Source: Yamagishiella unicocca (Eukaryota > Chlorophyta > Chlorophyceae > Chlamydomonadales > Volvocaceae). Taken from it: a stretch of 64,000 nt of DNA. Each line of letters starts with the position of its first letter. The first letter of the stretch is position 1. The position numbers and the translations under genes were made by a program. The stretch lies in NCBI GenBank assembly GCA_003116995.1, contig BDSL01000031.1, positions 805,001-869,000 on the forward strand. Direction: 5' to 3'. The notes below the pieces were generated by a model, which was not told the origin of the DNA, did not search any database, and saw only the letters and a program-made list of their open reading frames with translations. Shown here one piece after another: positions 20,840-35,400 of this stretch.

Positions 20840-22085
20840 AACCTAAGACAAGAAGGGGGGCCCATGTCCGTGGCCTCAACACTGGCGAGAGCGGGCTGAA
20901 CATGACTGAACCCAGCTGACGCCCCGAACGGCACCGAAAGCCACGAAAGGCACAGAGACGCCGGGCAAGACCAGGACAAGCGGGGGGGGGGGGTAAGGAC
21001 CCGGGGGCCCCCAGTCCGAGACCTCACCGTACGACAAGCCAGCGCTAGCAGCCAGCAGACGCCCCCAAAAGCGTAGCGAAAAACAGGAGAGAAACCCCGT
21101 TGCGCCCGTCCCGACAACCCAGGCGCCCCAAGGCCCACCGCCGGAAAGCGGCAGGGCCAGCCAGCAGCCCGGACCGATGGGCTGGGGCTGGTACCACCCA
21201 CCCGCGAAACAACGCCCCACCCCGAAGAGCCTAGAAAAACCGGGAAATTCACCACGACGGGGCCAACAGGACGGGGAACGCGTAAAACCCGGTCAGAAGG
21301 CGCCCCAGGCACTTCTGACCCGGTCTTCTTACACGGTCCCAGACAAGGAAAACAGCTAGGCCGGAACAAATCGCAGGGGGGGAAACCAAAAACAGCCCCG
21401 GGCCCAGAAGGCAACAGACAGGCGGACAAGCAGCCCATGAAGAGTACCAGGCAGGAGCCGCTCAGGCCAGCCAGGCCAACCAGGGTTCAGCCAGCACATC
21501 GCAAATAACCACCAATCACACGGAGGAAAGGGTGGGTGGCTCCAACAGCACTCTACCCGACAGCACCCCACCGGGTCCGCGGTACACGCAGCTGAACAAA
21601 ACCCCCCAAACAGGCGCAAGACTAGCAATCGTAATATCTGCGCGCCAACGCACGCCACCAGGCGGGCCCCACCAGGTGGACGAAACAGAACACCACCGGC
21701 CGGCGTGAAGCAGCCCAAGGCGTGCAGCGGCCGAGGTCAACCGCACTGAGAGCGGCCAGGGCAACAACATCCCAAACACGCTGTTCCCAGCCCGGGGGAC
21801 CTTGCACCAGCCAGAGCCCCTCACGGGCAAACGGCCAACCACCGGGGGGTCCAGCCCCTGGCCGACCACTCAGTGCAGCCCGCAGTGCCACCGCTACCAC
21901 CCGACTGCCCAGCCCGGGGACAGGTACTACCTCGAGGTACCCTTCGAGCACGCCGACCACCGCACGAGCAACAGGGCAGTGCCAAAAATGCTGCAGGCGA
22001 GGGGACACCGGTCCGGCGCCGGCCCCAGGATACTCTATCCCAGCAACCTGCCGACCTCCAGGGTAGCGCCGCGAAGATGCATGCG
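20840..22085 (-). mobile_element. LINE ORF 3' fragment, degenerate
   Basis: The minus strand reads HFWHCPVARAVVGVLEGYLE and LWLVQGPPGWEQRVWDVVAL. These match HFWFWPVAQAVIAQLE and VWLVQAPPGVQPCIWDVVIL of the LINE at 60-63 kb, including the Cys-His finger-like CPVA box. Downstream the frame is broken. There is no reverse-transcriptase part, so this is a 5'-truncated old copy. Confidence 0.75.
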
Positions 22086-23273
22086 CCGCGAACGTGCATG
22101 CGATGCATGTCCACCAGGAATATAAGCGTTTCTACAGTGTGGCAGCTTCGCTCGAAACGGAAGTCAGCTCGTTGATCTCGTGCTGTTGCATAGGATTACA
22201 CCGCGTTTTGCAATTAATCCAAAGCATCGCGCAGTAGCTGGCTCATACCTGAATGCGCGTTCTAACGAGTACCGGTATAGTGTACAGCAATATTTCTCCC
22301 ATAAAACTCGTAGAAAGGCCTGAACTCGGCGTCCCGTTGAAAATACATCCATCTAGGACATTTGCATAGCTTTTCCAGCTTATTGTGATTCTCTTGCTAC
22401 AACGTCATTTGATTTGTACGGAAACGTTTCATTTTCAAGTTGGTCTAGGGATCCCTTACATGTCAACAGGCAATGATAACCAAGCATGATAATAATATTA
22501 CCGTTCCAGCCGACTGTGTGAACACGAATGCATTGAGCATTGTACAGCTGTCTCCCATGTTTCCTTCCGCGAAGGCGAGTGCATTACAAGTGGAACCGCA
22601 GCATCGAAAACACCTCATTATAGCTTCTGGGACGCTTCTTCAACCTTACTGCCAAGCCTGCGTACGCGTCGACGTCGGTACTCTGTTTCCGGCTTGTTCA
22701 GCTCTTCGGCACTATCCTCCAAGCACAATGGGTGGCAAACATGACATACAGGCAAGCCATTGAACGGTTGAGTCGACAAAAAGTTCACGTGTTTAAGAAA
22801 ATGCCTGCAACACCATTGGTTTCTGACTTTCTGCTGTTGGTGTCCATTATAGGCGTATGTCGCTTAGTTATCACGCGTTGCCTGCCTCCGACAACTCCTG
22901 CAAAGAATATCGAGTAACCGCCGTCCACGTAAGGCAAGCCACCAGGAAGTCAGGAATGCCGCATGTCTCTGCTAGTTAACATTGCTTTCTACTATAGTGT
23001 TTTGATAGGGTTTTAGTGTTGCATGGCGCTGGATTGGCATTTTGTCGCTGCCTGGAATGGCAACGCTGCAAAGTACCTGCTGCATGCATTCATTCACTTA
23101 CTTACTAAGCACGGATGCAATTCTTAGCGCATTTCTGTTTCAAGCTCAACTCCACCAATAGCAGTCATCCTTGCTGGTGCTTGCGGTCGCGTCCTTACCT
23201 TCATTTCATCACCGCCTCGCTCCCTACCTTATCATGGACAGCAGACGCCCAAAACACCGGGCCAATCTCGGCC
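22086..23273. other. Region upstream of the giant modular gene
   Basis: No gene supported. Small frames at 22473-22763 and 22732-22917 lack motifs. It should include the promoter and 5' UTR of the gene starting at 23274. The frame is open back to an ATG at 23115, which is a possible alternative start. Confidence 0.4.
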
Positions 23274-23421
23274 ATGGCGCATGCCGCCGCCGCTCAAGCC
23301 TCCAGGGCGGTCATGTCCATAATCCTGCCTGCGCTTTTGGCCATTGGCCTAGTTGGTCACCTCCTGACAGACGCGGCGGCAGCAACAGACGCCGTTGCGG
23401 TGCAGCAGACTGATGCAACAG
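23274..23421 (+). CDS. Giant gene exon 1: signal peptide
   Basis: MAHAAAAQASRAVMS, then the hydrophobic core IILPALLAIGLVGHLL and small residues before TDAAAATDA. It ends in phase 1 at a GTGCGA donor. ATG 23274 is preferred because it puts the hydrophobic core near the N-terminus. Confidence 0.7.
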
Positions 23422-26400
23422 GTGCGAGCAAGCCGCATGTATGTTTGCCCGGCCTTCAAATGCATGTATGTGATGAACGCATCAAAACGAAGGACTTCAC
23501 TTACATTCAAACGCCCAAGCTAGCGGCGGTTGTGGCCACGACACGTAGGGACTCGCACATCGGCCGGCCCGGTCCCAGCCCCTCCGGTCGCTTTATTTGG
23601 TTACGCCACCCTTGGCCCGGAGGTCGACCTCGGGGTTCGCCGGTGGCGGGCAACGGTTAGTTTCCCTTGCGGGTAACTACACAACTTTTTGTGAAGCTAC
23701 AGTACTAGTTCCCGGAAGGTAGGGGGAACGTAATGGGAATTGTATGTTGGGGTACATACGTAATTATCCTCTGGCGTTCCCCAAGTAAGGTATTCCCCAA
23801 GATAGTCTACGTACGTTTTGAGGAACGGTAGTCCAATGCAGGCAGTGTAGGTCCGAAAGAAATCGCAAAAATTTCATTTTTGACAGCCAGGAATTTATTT
23901 GTAGCGAGAGCCGAGCTGGCTTGCTTGCAGTTCCGTTCTCGCTTATTACTCGTTACCTCGCACGCTGTCATGCCCATCGGCGGTCTCCTCTTTCCGCATG
24001 TGTCACCCGTGCGTTACGTAACACACGTCAGCAAGGATGTACGACATTCGCCTGGCGGGTGGCAGCTCGGATCGTGAGGGCCGCATCGAGATATTTGATG
24101 GCCAGGCGTGGGGGACTATCTGGTAAGCATGGACGTCCGACGGCATGACCGGTACCTCCGGCCATGCATTTACGTGTTTAGGTATGAAGCTAGCGACGTG
24201 CATGAAACACAGTGCATACCTGCGTTTGTGAAATTTGGGCCGCGCGCGTGGGCGGCTTATATGACGCAAGTGTGCACGCATCTACGCTCGCTATTAGATA
24301 AATAGCTTTCCCACAATAGCCTAGATAATCCTACCGAACAACTAGCAGGTTCAGGATGCTGCTCCAAGGAGTCAACCCCTAGTTTCACGCTCGCACACTG
24401 CAGCAATTGAGGCAACTGCGTGCTACAGACGCACGTGCTGTCTAATAAGCAGGATCACTTAAGCATCTGCTAGCATAATGTAATTGCATAAACGAAGTTG
24501 ACGCACACGTTATTACCAATCGACTAATGCATGTCGCCTTGTTACTATTTCTGAAACAGCTTCGTGTGAACGTGTTTGCAGTGACGACAGATTTTACGAC
24601 ACAGAGGCAACAGTCGCATGCCGCGAGCTAGGCTATGCCAGCGGAAGTGCAGTCCAAGCATGGGGCGGAGGTACTGGCATGATCCTCATGGTGCGCAGGT
24701 CTTATTCGCTCGCTTGCTGTACAGAATGTTATGAATCTGTCAAACCCGCCCACGAAATAAACGCAACTTGCAACTACTAAAATAAAGTAATAAGGAGGAG
24801 CGACGCACGAAGTAGTGGTAGTTATATGTCCTCGCTCCCGCGCGTCGCTCCTTGTCTCCCCGCTCCTAGCATCCTCGCTCACTTTTGCCCAGCATGCTTG
24901 CCTAGCTACTGCTGCACATACACAAGCAACCTATGTACCGCCTTGCGCGGCACCACGGGAGGCTGCTGCATGCTCGCTAGAGCAGCGATCAGGCTGGCCC
25001 GGGTTTGCTGGCTGGGGGATGTGATGCATGCATGGGAATAACGAATGCCGGTGGCAATAACCCGCACAAGCACCTCTATCCGGTCACCACACGCACCTTC
25101 GACATTGCGACATGCCAGGCAGGTAGGTAGGGTTCGTTGCCACCTGCCTGGGGTACAAGCGCACATTACAGTGCGATTTTAAATGGGTTGATTGCTGGGT
25201 ACGTAGCGCGCTGGGTCACCGTCATAATTGTCATCCAGCAGCTAACGTCAGCTGATGACAGGTAGGCAGGGTCTTTAATGATAATCTGAGGAAAACGATG
25301 CAGAACGAAGCTTTTGCGGTTCCAGCTCGGTAAGCACAGGGTGCGCAAGTAAGCGAGCTGCGCCGGGGGCGGGCGGGCACGCATTCGCCGTACGAGATGA
25401 CGTGTCGCACACCCAGCCTACCCACCCCAGGTCGCGCTCGCGCGGTGCTGCACATGTATATATAGATAGACTTTGTTAGGAGTAAGGCAGGAAAAGTGGT
25501 CCATCTCATCACAATCAACCACCGTACAGTATTTCGTCCATATATTTATGCATATATATCTCAAGACGGTACGTACCCGGCACCCTTTCGCATTCGTTCG
25601 CATATGTACACAAGCCCGCTGCTGCTGGTAGATTAAATTCCTATGCTGCTGCAGGACGATATCTCTTGCGATCCATCCTCGCCACCGCCACGCCTTTACC
25701 AGTGCTCTTCCAGCGGCTGGGGAATCAGCAATTGTGACCACACCGAGGTGTGTACGTATCGATCGGAACGATGCTCATGTTGCGGAGGTTTCTTACGTAT
25801 TGCGCCACTTCTGCCACGGCGCTTGACTTTTTTTATTTGGTGCCGTCAGCGTGTATGTATGGGAGCCTGGGATGGACGCGTTGCTGACATGCATGTAGCC
25901 TGCTGGACAAGTATGCATCTATACGGGAGCCTGCTGGGCTTAATCACAATCTAGCAATTCGTCCATCGTGTTGATATTTTCCAGCCATACATGCATACGC
26001 CTGTCCCTTAAACACTTCTGGCGTACATTCTTATCATTAGTAAGCGCTTTTCCATCAGCCACCGGGAGCTAGCACCAGTCAAATGACGGAGGCGATCGCG
26101 CGTATACGTATCTATATGCTGCGTGCTGCCCATCCACTCAACTGACACTACCATACCTCGCCGTAACGAACACTACTCCTGCGTGCAGGATGTGGGTGTA
26201 CGGTGTTACGGTCCAGGTGAGGTGCATTATTGCAAGAGGATTGATCGACACAGCGGTTGCAAATGCACACGCTTTTTATTCGTAAAGACTTTGGTTTAAC
26301 GTGTGCTAGATAGTCCGCTTAGCACATTACCGCCGAACGCATCCTCATTTACTTCGCGCTACCAACGTCTACTTATGATAGATAGTAGCCTCACTGGTTT

Positions 26401-29400
26401 TATTTATTAATTAAATGTCATTCGTCTCACTTGCTTTTGCTTTGATATGTTTTGTGTCGAGCGACGTCAAGTGCGGTGATACGTAAGTAATAAGTAATAA
26501 GTATCCGTTGTCGTTGTCCCTTGCGTGCGTGCATATGACGCTACGTTGCCTACCTGCTGATGACGTGCGTGGGTGAGGTCATCAGGTGAGGTCTTCACGC
26601 ACCGCACACAAATTGGCCTTCGCCCGGCTGCGAGCCGGGTTACGTACGTTTTATTAAGTAAGCATGCATGCTAAGTTGGTACGACGACCCTGCTTACGTA
26701 CCTTGTTTGCAGGCAGAAGCCCGCCGCCACGGCCACCGCCGCCACCATCGCCGCCACCGCCATCGCCCATACCACCCGCTCCAGGCAAGTGTAGCGCTTT
26801 TCGACTAAATTTAGCGTTTTGTAAGTAGGGCGTGACGTCAAAGTAATAATTATTACATGCATGTTCTGTCTGGTGCGTGCCAATCAATGCTCTTTTTGTT
26901 ATCCTTCCACCATGCATCAGGGAACTGGGTCAACCTAGCCGTGTATCAGGATGCGTACTCCTCATCCGTTTTCGCTTACTGCGATGCCTATGGATTTTAC
27001 TGCGGACCCTCCAGCGCGGTTGACGGCGACGAATCTGGCCCATTTCTCTACACTGCTCTGTATAACGACGATCATCCATGGCTGTCGGTGGACCTTGGGC
27101 TACCAGCTATCGTTCACCGCATAGTGGTTTTCTATTCCACGTATGTTGGCAACGAGGGTCTGACTGAGGCAGAGCTGCGCGTGGGCAACACCAGCATCAA
27201 AACTATCGCCGATACATCCCTGGTACCCATGAACAGCCTTGTCTGGAAACGCCCAAAGCCTACTGTCATCACCAGAGGCGTCTTCGACATATATCTGAAC
27301 ACGCCAGTGGTAGGCCAATGGATCACGCTCCAGAACCACAGGAATTACACGGCGTATACAAGTTACGTATTGGAAGTGTTTGAGCTGCAAGTATACGGCG
27401 TTATGACAATGCCAGGTATGTAACTACTCCGTCTATCTGTGCACTATTGCTACTAGCTACTGCTGCGCTTCATTCTGCGCGCTGCTGCATTTCAATGGGT
27501 TACCTTGCTTGCTTATTATGACATGATAAGCCATGGACTGTACTACACCGATGCAGCTACACCGATACGATATGTAATGGATGCAAATGACTGCTGCTTC
27601 TGCGTTACGGGTTTACATTTTGCGCATCGTCTACGCCAAGCAAAACCTATTCCTATTGTTACGGAGTAACTAGCTTCTACATACGGAGGAAGTTTTTCCA
27701 AGGGTGCAGCCGTACGTGCATTGCCATCATATATAACAAGTACTGTAATCAATCAATCTTGAACGTAGCTTGTCTCGAATATGAGGCCACACGCAGGCAG
27801 TTGCAGCAGGCGAGCGACGTGATACGCGCGGCCATGTTGACAAGCCAAGCAAGTCACATCATCGAACCGTACATAATGACGTACGGCGCCTTGCCTCGCT
27901 CTCAAACCTTAGGCAGCCAGCCACACCCGTACAAAAGCGTTTGTTTTCCGTCTATCTAGTGATATTCATTTATTCCTCTCTGCTACTACGTACGTACGTA
28001 TGTACCAGCCAACATAGATGTTACACCAAGCAAACAACGGCCTGCTGTTCATTCGCGTCATTCATGGTTTCAAATACCCATGTATTATCAATCGTTTGTG
28101 TCCAGGCAACCGCCCGCCACGACCACCACGGCCACCACCGCCTTCACCGCCGCCGCCTCGTCCTGGACCATCACCCCCGCCGCCTCTGCCGGCATCACCG
28201 CCACCGCCAAGGCCGCCTATGCCAGGTACCTAGCTAGGCCATCCAGCTAGCACGCCCTCTACATACGTATCAATCAAGCGTTTCTACATACGTGTTTTCT
28301 GTTTAATTCTCTAACCATGCACGCATGGAGCTCGGCCGGCTTGCATGAGTGCCCCACCTCGCTCGCTCCGTCAGTCCGGTTTCCTGCGTTATGGGTCACA
28401 TATATGTAGTCATAAAGATAGGTAGTTATAATACAAACGTATGTATCCGCTATTGCTTGCAAAATGAAAAGGAATGGTGTGATGAGCAGCCGAGTAGTGA
28501 CGTGCCTTCGATTCAGCAGTACAAAAGCAGTGAATACCTTTCGACCGCCCTCCTTCCCTGCCTCACGGCAGAGGCCTGGATCAACCTTGCTTTACATCAG
28601 GACGCCTACGCCTCGACCGCTGATTGGTACATGACTGTCTGCAAGGATGACGACTGCGGCCCTGCTCATGCTGTTGACGGAGACACTTCAACCGCCGATC
28701 TCCTATTCATGTCGTATATTGAGGATGTGACTCCATGGCTTTCGGTTGATATGGGCGTGGTGGCAGTTGTGTACCGTATCGTAATTTACAACCGCTTAGA
28801 CTGCTGTGGTGAGAGCCTAGCTAAGGCGGAGCTGCGCGTTGGCAACACCAGCATCACCACAACCGACGACATGTTCGCCATCTCAGGAAACAAACTCGTC
28901 TGGAAACAGGTGGAGCCTGGCCGCACTGGCGGGGTCATGAATATCTACCTAAGCGTGCCTGCGGTGGGGCGCTGGGTCACGCTTCAGAATCGCAACCCAT
29001 CTTGGGACCACCCAGAGCTGGGCATCATGGAGCTGGAAGTCTACGGCGTCATGTCAGGTTCGTATGCAGCGCCCTTCTGCAACTAGGTAGCTGCGTCTTG
29101 TGTCTATGGTGAATGATACGCATATCGTAAGCATACACACGTGGCAACGAACATCTTTAAGCAGGCTGCAGTTCCGTCCATCCACGTACGGTAGCGTGTC
29201 GCTGGCGTGTGTTTTAGTTGATTTAACGGTGCTTTGATGTAAGCGTTTTGACTTATTGTCTAAGATCGACGCCGAGAGGTCTCAAGCAATGCTAGCTTTG
29301 GTTGCCATGTCTGAGGATTGCGGACGCAAAATGGATAAAATATGATGCCCTGAGGCTCCACGCACCACCTCCGTTTCGCCGGGACACGACTATGGTACCC

Positions 29401-32400
29401 TACGTACTGACTCAATTTCTCGCCGTGGACGTTGGCGATATTTTTTTGTTACACACGTCGTCTGTGGTCGGCTAGGGATAGTTGATTTTTTGCCGAATCG
29501 TCGACACCAATCTATCACACGTGTCAGTTGGTCGACTAAAACGGTGCCTGGAATTCTGCCGCCATCAACCAATGTATTACCAATACCATACGTAATTTTA
29601 TCTTTGTAATATTATTCAGAAAATCCAGGTTAATAAGGTTGCCAACCCCTTTTCACTATTACAGGCGATCGTCCGCCACGCGCACCGCCGCCCTCGCCAT
29701 CACCGCCCATGCCAGGCAAGTTTATCGATTTTGTGAAGGTGCCTATTGATGGTCTATTACAATCAGTGCGAGTAATAACGCATCGTGTGATTTGTGAACA
29801 TGCACCCGCCTACGATCGCAGTAAACAGTATATAGCATAGGGCAATAATAACACCAAGATGTATGGTGGATGGCAATATTGTGCCCAGCTGGTCCGTGTG
29901 TAGTTCTTGAAATCCGCCGAGCGAGCCCAGCAGCAAAGATCATATGACATTGGATACGTTTTGGAAAAATGATGGATGAGCGAAGAATATCTGACAACAT
30001 ATATGCATGCATGCCTTCTACACTGGGCCATAAATGAGTGGTCAATGAGATTGTGCCCAGGACTCGCTTTGACATCCTATTTAAGCAATGTGTGTTATAT
30101 TTTGCAACCCTTGCAGTACCGTACGAGATACGCCTTGTAGGCGGCTTGCGGCCGAGTGAGGGTCGCGTGGAAATGTTTTATGGACAGGAGTGGGGGACGA
30201 TCTGGTGAGGACGGCCCACGGCAACGCACGCATAGCATATGATGAAGGTACCGACACTGGCTCACCATTTATGAACTACGGGAAATACCATCTATTACGT
30301 CCAAAACGCGGAATGTCAACTATTTGCTGCGTTAATGCTAATATAGTTGTTATCTCGTCCATGTACGACGGCCGCCAGTTAATAAGGTCATTTGACGCGC
30401 ACGCGCTCAGGGACTTCTTCGTACCGACCTCGTCCATAATGACACACACTCGCGTTCAGTATTCTGCAGGCGGCAAGCAATGTCTTCATATCATACTCTT
30501 GACTACTCTCATCAACCGACCACATACGTAATATAAATCGTATGCTTGGCTTGGCTCAATCGACATTTTATTTTTACTGTGGACGCCCTTCTGGACGCCA
30601 CACGCATGCAGTGACAACAACTTCGACGATGTAGATGCAACGGTTGCATGCCGCGAGCTGGGATACCAATCTGGAACGGCAGTGCAGGGATGGGGTGGAG
30701 GTGATGGTCCCATCCTCATGGTAAGCCAATCGCATGTATGTGCCCCGTGGAGCGAGGGCGATGGCTTGCGGTTTGCGCGCACTTTTCATAGCCTATCTAG
30801 TACGCGACGTCCTCTTTGCTATAATACAATTTTGTTCTGCGTATGTCGTCGTCATAATGCAACAAGTTGGATTATCGGCAATCCTATATTTAATGCATGG
30901 AGCGAGGGACACTCGTTTGCGAAACCCAGACTGATAAAAATAAGGCTCGGATGTTAGCAGTATAGGTTCAATGCGACGAATGCAATTTACTGCAGGTTAT
31001 ACGTAGGAAACATTGAAGGTACGTCATCTCCGAAGCTTTAGTGCGTACGTAGATAGGTTCCTACGTAGGCGCTAAAGCTTCGGAGGTAGTAGGTTCCTAC
31101 GTATGTAGGCACTAAAGCATCGGAGATGACGTTTCTTCAATTCCTTCTTTTATACCAGCGTGAGAACTCTCCAAGTTAGCCATACACGAATTCATATGCG
31201 CTGGCCCTCCCAAATTCTTATTTGCAGGACGAAGTTGCCTGCAGCCCAGATGTGCCCGAACAACGCCTTTATCAATGCCCATTTCCGGGCTGGCTGATGC
31301 ATGATTGCGACCATTCAGAGGTGCGCAGTATGATAATAGTTCGCTCGAAGCGCCTTCGCTAGCTGTCAAATGCGAAAGCGACTTTTTGCACACAAATATT
31401 CATTCACCCCATCACTTCTTGATTGTCCCGAGCTGACAGCAGTGGTGTGTAGTGCGCGCATGCATGCCGTGGATGCCTCCAGTTTTTCCGGGCGAGTGAT
31501 GACCTAAGAATTGTGCCGCATGGGCTGTAACGCTACGTACAAATATAGCTTACGGAGGGCGGTAGATGGAAAACGTGTTGGGGAGCGAGGGAGGCAGGCA
31601 GGGTCGGCTAAACAGGTCATTGCTATTACGCAGTAAGAAATAAAACCGGTATTTGATATGATGGCGCTGAAGATTTGGAGGGAGGCGGTCGAGCGTGAGA
31701 CGGAGCGTGACTGGATGTTTCCCTGCTTTGCGAGCTCTTCGATAAATGTATGCTCGTTTGCTAGGTAATGCAAGGCAGTATTGCGGGATTATACCATACT
31801 TTTTTAATCAGCGTTAGGTTATTTTCCATTTTGTATTTGCTTTGCGCATGGAATGGTACGTACGTATTGACCATGACGCGCTGCACCTGAATGTAAAATA
31901 CTGCAGGATGTCGGAGTCCGATGCCAAGGTGAGCGAGCTCCTCAAACATGACTTGGGTTAGCTAGCCGAACAATGGCAGAACGTTGCGTGCAAACGATGT
32001 TTCCACGCTAGCTGCCATGCAATTACTTATCTGCTATTGGAACCTAGCCTGCCCAGCCACTCGAAGGTGTGTGCGTACCATGACTACGTGCCTATATGAA
32101 CCCTCTCCTCGTGCCCACCTACCTGTAACGAAATTGCAGGTGATGCCAAGCCGCCCATTCCACCATCGCCACCATCGCCGCCATCGCCCGCGCCATCACC
32201 CCCCCCATCCCCACCGCCGCCTCCGCGACCTCCCAATCCTGGTAGGCACATATTTCGCTTTTGAAGATTCTTACCCTGAGTAAGAGGAAATCTCACCCCA
32301 TACACAACGCCCAAATAAAGTAGCGAGTATCGTATCTCTGTCAAATAAATGATTGCGGGCCACAAAGTGGTCATTTAAGGCATAAAGACATAATTCATAG

Positions 32401-35400
32401 TACCCGCTGTCCTTAAACCTATGTACAATGGTCTGACCCCGATCAATGCTCACGCGCGCGTCCTCCCCAGGGTCCTGGATCAACCTAGCTTTGCAGCAGA
32501 ACGCCTACGCGTCTTCTAAGTTGGTTAGTTATTTTTGCGTGGACCTTGACTGCGGACCATCCCGTGCCGTTGACGGAGATATTTCAACAGAAAACTCAAT
32601 GTACTTCTCCGACATATACAGTAACGACTTCACTCCATGGCTGTCGGTTAACCTGGGCGCAATGGCAATTGTATATCGAATAACGGTAATCCCTCGCTTA
32701 GACTGCTGCGGCGACAGCCTTGCTGAAGCGGAGCTGCGTGTGGGCAACACCAGCATCACCAGTCCTGGCGATACACCTTACATACCCCTAAACAGCCTAG
32801 TATGGAAGCAGACGGAGCCCGGCCTCCACACCGGAGGCAGTGTCATCGATATCTCCCTCGGCGCTCCCGTGGTGGGGCAGTGGGTCACACTGCAAAACCA
32901 TCACTCACCTTCCTCAGATTATTATTTGCAGATCATCGAGCTGCAAGTCTTTGGCGTCTTGACAGGTGAGCGCGACATGATTAGTATACAACCAAGGCGG
33001 GTTGTTTATGTGCTGCGTTGCTTGGCCACTTTGAACACTTACAAGTAAGGGCTCCATTGCAAGTGTTCAAAGTGGCCAAGCAACGCAAGAGGGGCTTTCG
33101 ACGAATGCATTAAAAACGTGCTCTGCAACGTTAGGAAGAGAAGTAAAGTAACAAACTAATACCTCGTTTCCTTATCATACATAACAGGCAATCGCCCTCT
33201 TCAACCACCACCTCCATGGCCGTCTCCGCCACCACTGCCCCCGTCACCGCGGCCGCCAAGGCCCCGGCCATTTACTCCAGGCAAGCGTGAAACATCCTAA
33301 TCATCCCCGATGACGCATAGTGGAATGGCGTTTTATAGTGATGATTCAATACTGAGCTACCGGACGCGCGATTGAGTTTGCTGCCCCAGCTAGTGTGTAG
33401 GATGGATTCCCGGGGCAACCTCTGGGCGTGTCCATAAAATGGAACACGCAAAAGCATTTACATCCGGAATATCACAATAATGCATCGTCCTATCACCCAT
33501 GCATTGCCCAACGCCAAGAGTTGAATGCGGGATCGGTATCTTCGTTCACTATCTAGTAGTGCGTTCTGATGTCATAGGGATTACGAGGGATGTAAATGAG
33601 AGGGCCAGCTTAGCCAGATGGGGAGGCTTGTAAAATGAACCCAATGCTTTCGTTTCGACGCAAAATGATTAATAGTTGATGGCTGGCGTTGCTTGAGTGT
33701 AAGTGAAAAAGGTATCCACAAATAATGCAGGTGACTGGATCAACCTGGCTGCCAAGCAACCAGCCTACGCGTCATCTGTCTCCACTGACCTGTTGGTTTG
33801 TCCGGATGCCTGCGGTCCTTCTCTTGCCGTCGACGATGAACCGCCAATGGCTTCTTTCAGAATGTTCCATTCAGACACCCACAGCAACGACGTCACTCCA
33901 TGGTTATCGGTTGACCTGGGTGCAACGGCAGTCGTACAACGCATAATGTTGCACAACCGTAGGGACTGTTGTGGAGAGCAATTGGTTGGGGCGGAGCTCC
34001 GTGTGGGCAACGCCAGCATCATCAGCAGGGCCAGCGATTCAGACCGCATACCCCTGAACAAACTGGTGTGGGTACAGTCAGAGCCTGGTCGCACTGGCGT
34101 CGCCATTGTTGTCGACCTGGACGCTCCAGCTGTGGGCCAGTGGGTCACACTTCAGAATCATAATCCATCATTGAGCTATTACTTGCAGGTGGTCGAGCTG
34201 CAAATATTTGGTGTTATGACAGGTGAGTCGACTTATATATATGTTAGCATAGGTTAGCCAAGCCAGGCGCGCAATTAGGGCAAACTACGCACGGCATTGT
34301 TCCTGACATGTCTGAGAGTACTTACGTTTGTATTATTCAGAAGCAGTTTTCGTCAAATGCAAGTTTGCAACGCCATCCACATGTATCGCAGCTCGCTCCC
34401 AAACTCGCTCTTTGGACGACAAACGAAGCTGTAACTGTTGGCGGCGGCGGCAGCGTTCCACACAGCATTGTTACATACATGCGGTGGGCGGGCTGCAAGT
34501 GAGACGATGCGTTCAGAAGTATGTAATGGATCGTTGTGAAGAACATATAAGGACAAAGATATTGAGAAGGAAAACATCAATTCAATCCTAAAGCGACGGA
34601 CTACCAGTGGGCAATAGTACGGACCGGGGGTATTAGTCCACTGTAGTACTCACTTTCGCGAAACTAACCGTTATTATTAAATGGCTTCCCTGATGACTCG
34701 GCTATAAGTAACGTCCCCGATGTGGTCGGAACACATGTACCTCTCACGTAGGATCATATGAGCGAGGCGTGTCGATCGTGAAACTGGATGCGCCCAGGAT
34801 CTGTTGGGGGCCGCCAAGTTTGTTAATTAATACGTGCAGCTATCAGTGGCATCGATTCCATTATATATCGTGTTGGCTTTCGAACGGAAGCGTGTACGTC
34901 CTTTTTGATAGTGCACGAAACACAATCGCATGTTGGTGGATTGCGACTCGCCGGGTTGCTGCACATATGTGTGGTGATTATCCTCTCTTAGGACGTGTAC
35001 CGCGTGCATGTGATCTTACTTACCTTACAGGCAGCCGTCCGCCTCGACCACCTGCACCACCATCTCCTTTGCCTCGGCCACCATTACCGCCACCATCACC
35101 ACCACGGCCCCCTGTGCCAGGTAATCGTTGACACTGGCAATACATAAATGGTCGCGCGAGCTGGCTGCTGTATCATGAAATCGTGCGAAATGCTTGCGTG
35201 CATCAGTGCCAAGACATGTTGCGTCTAGTTTTAGGATGGCATAAATCTAAAGTGTGTCCGTAGCTAGGACGTCGCTCGTATGTTTATTATTACCATAGTT
35301 CTTTATTATTGGTTGAAAGTGTACTTCTCAGAAGTCGGAACAAACATTTCCCTAACGACGACACCGACTTGGTCGGCCGGATGTCCTTACATGTATGCAG

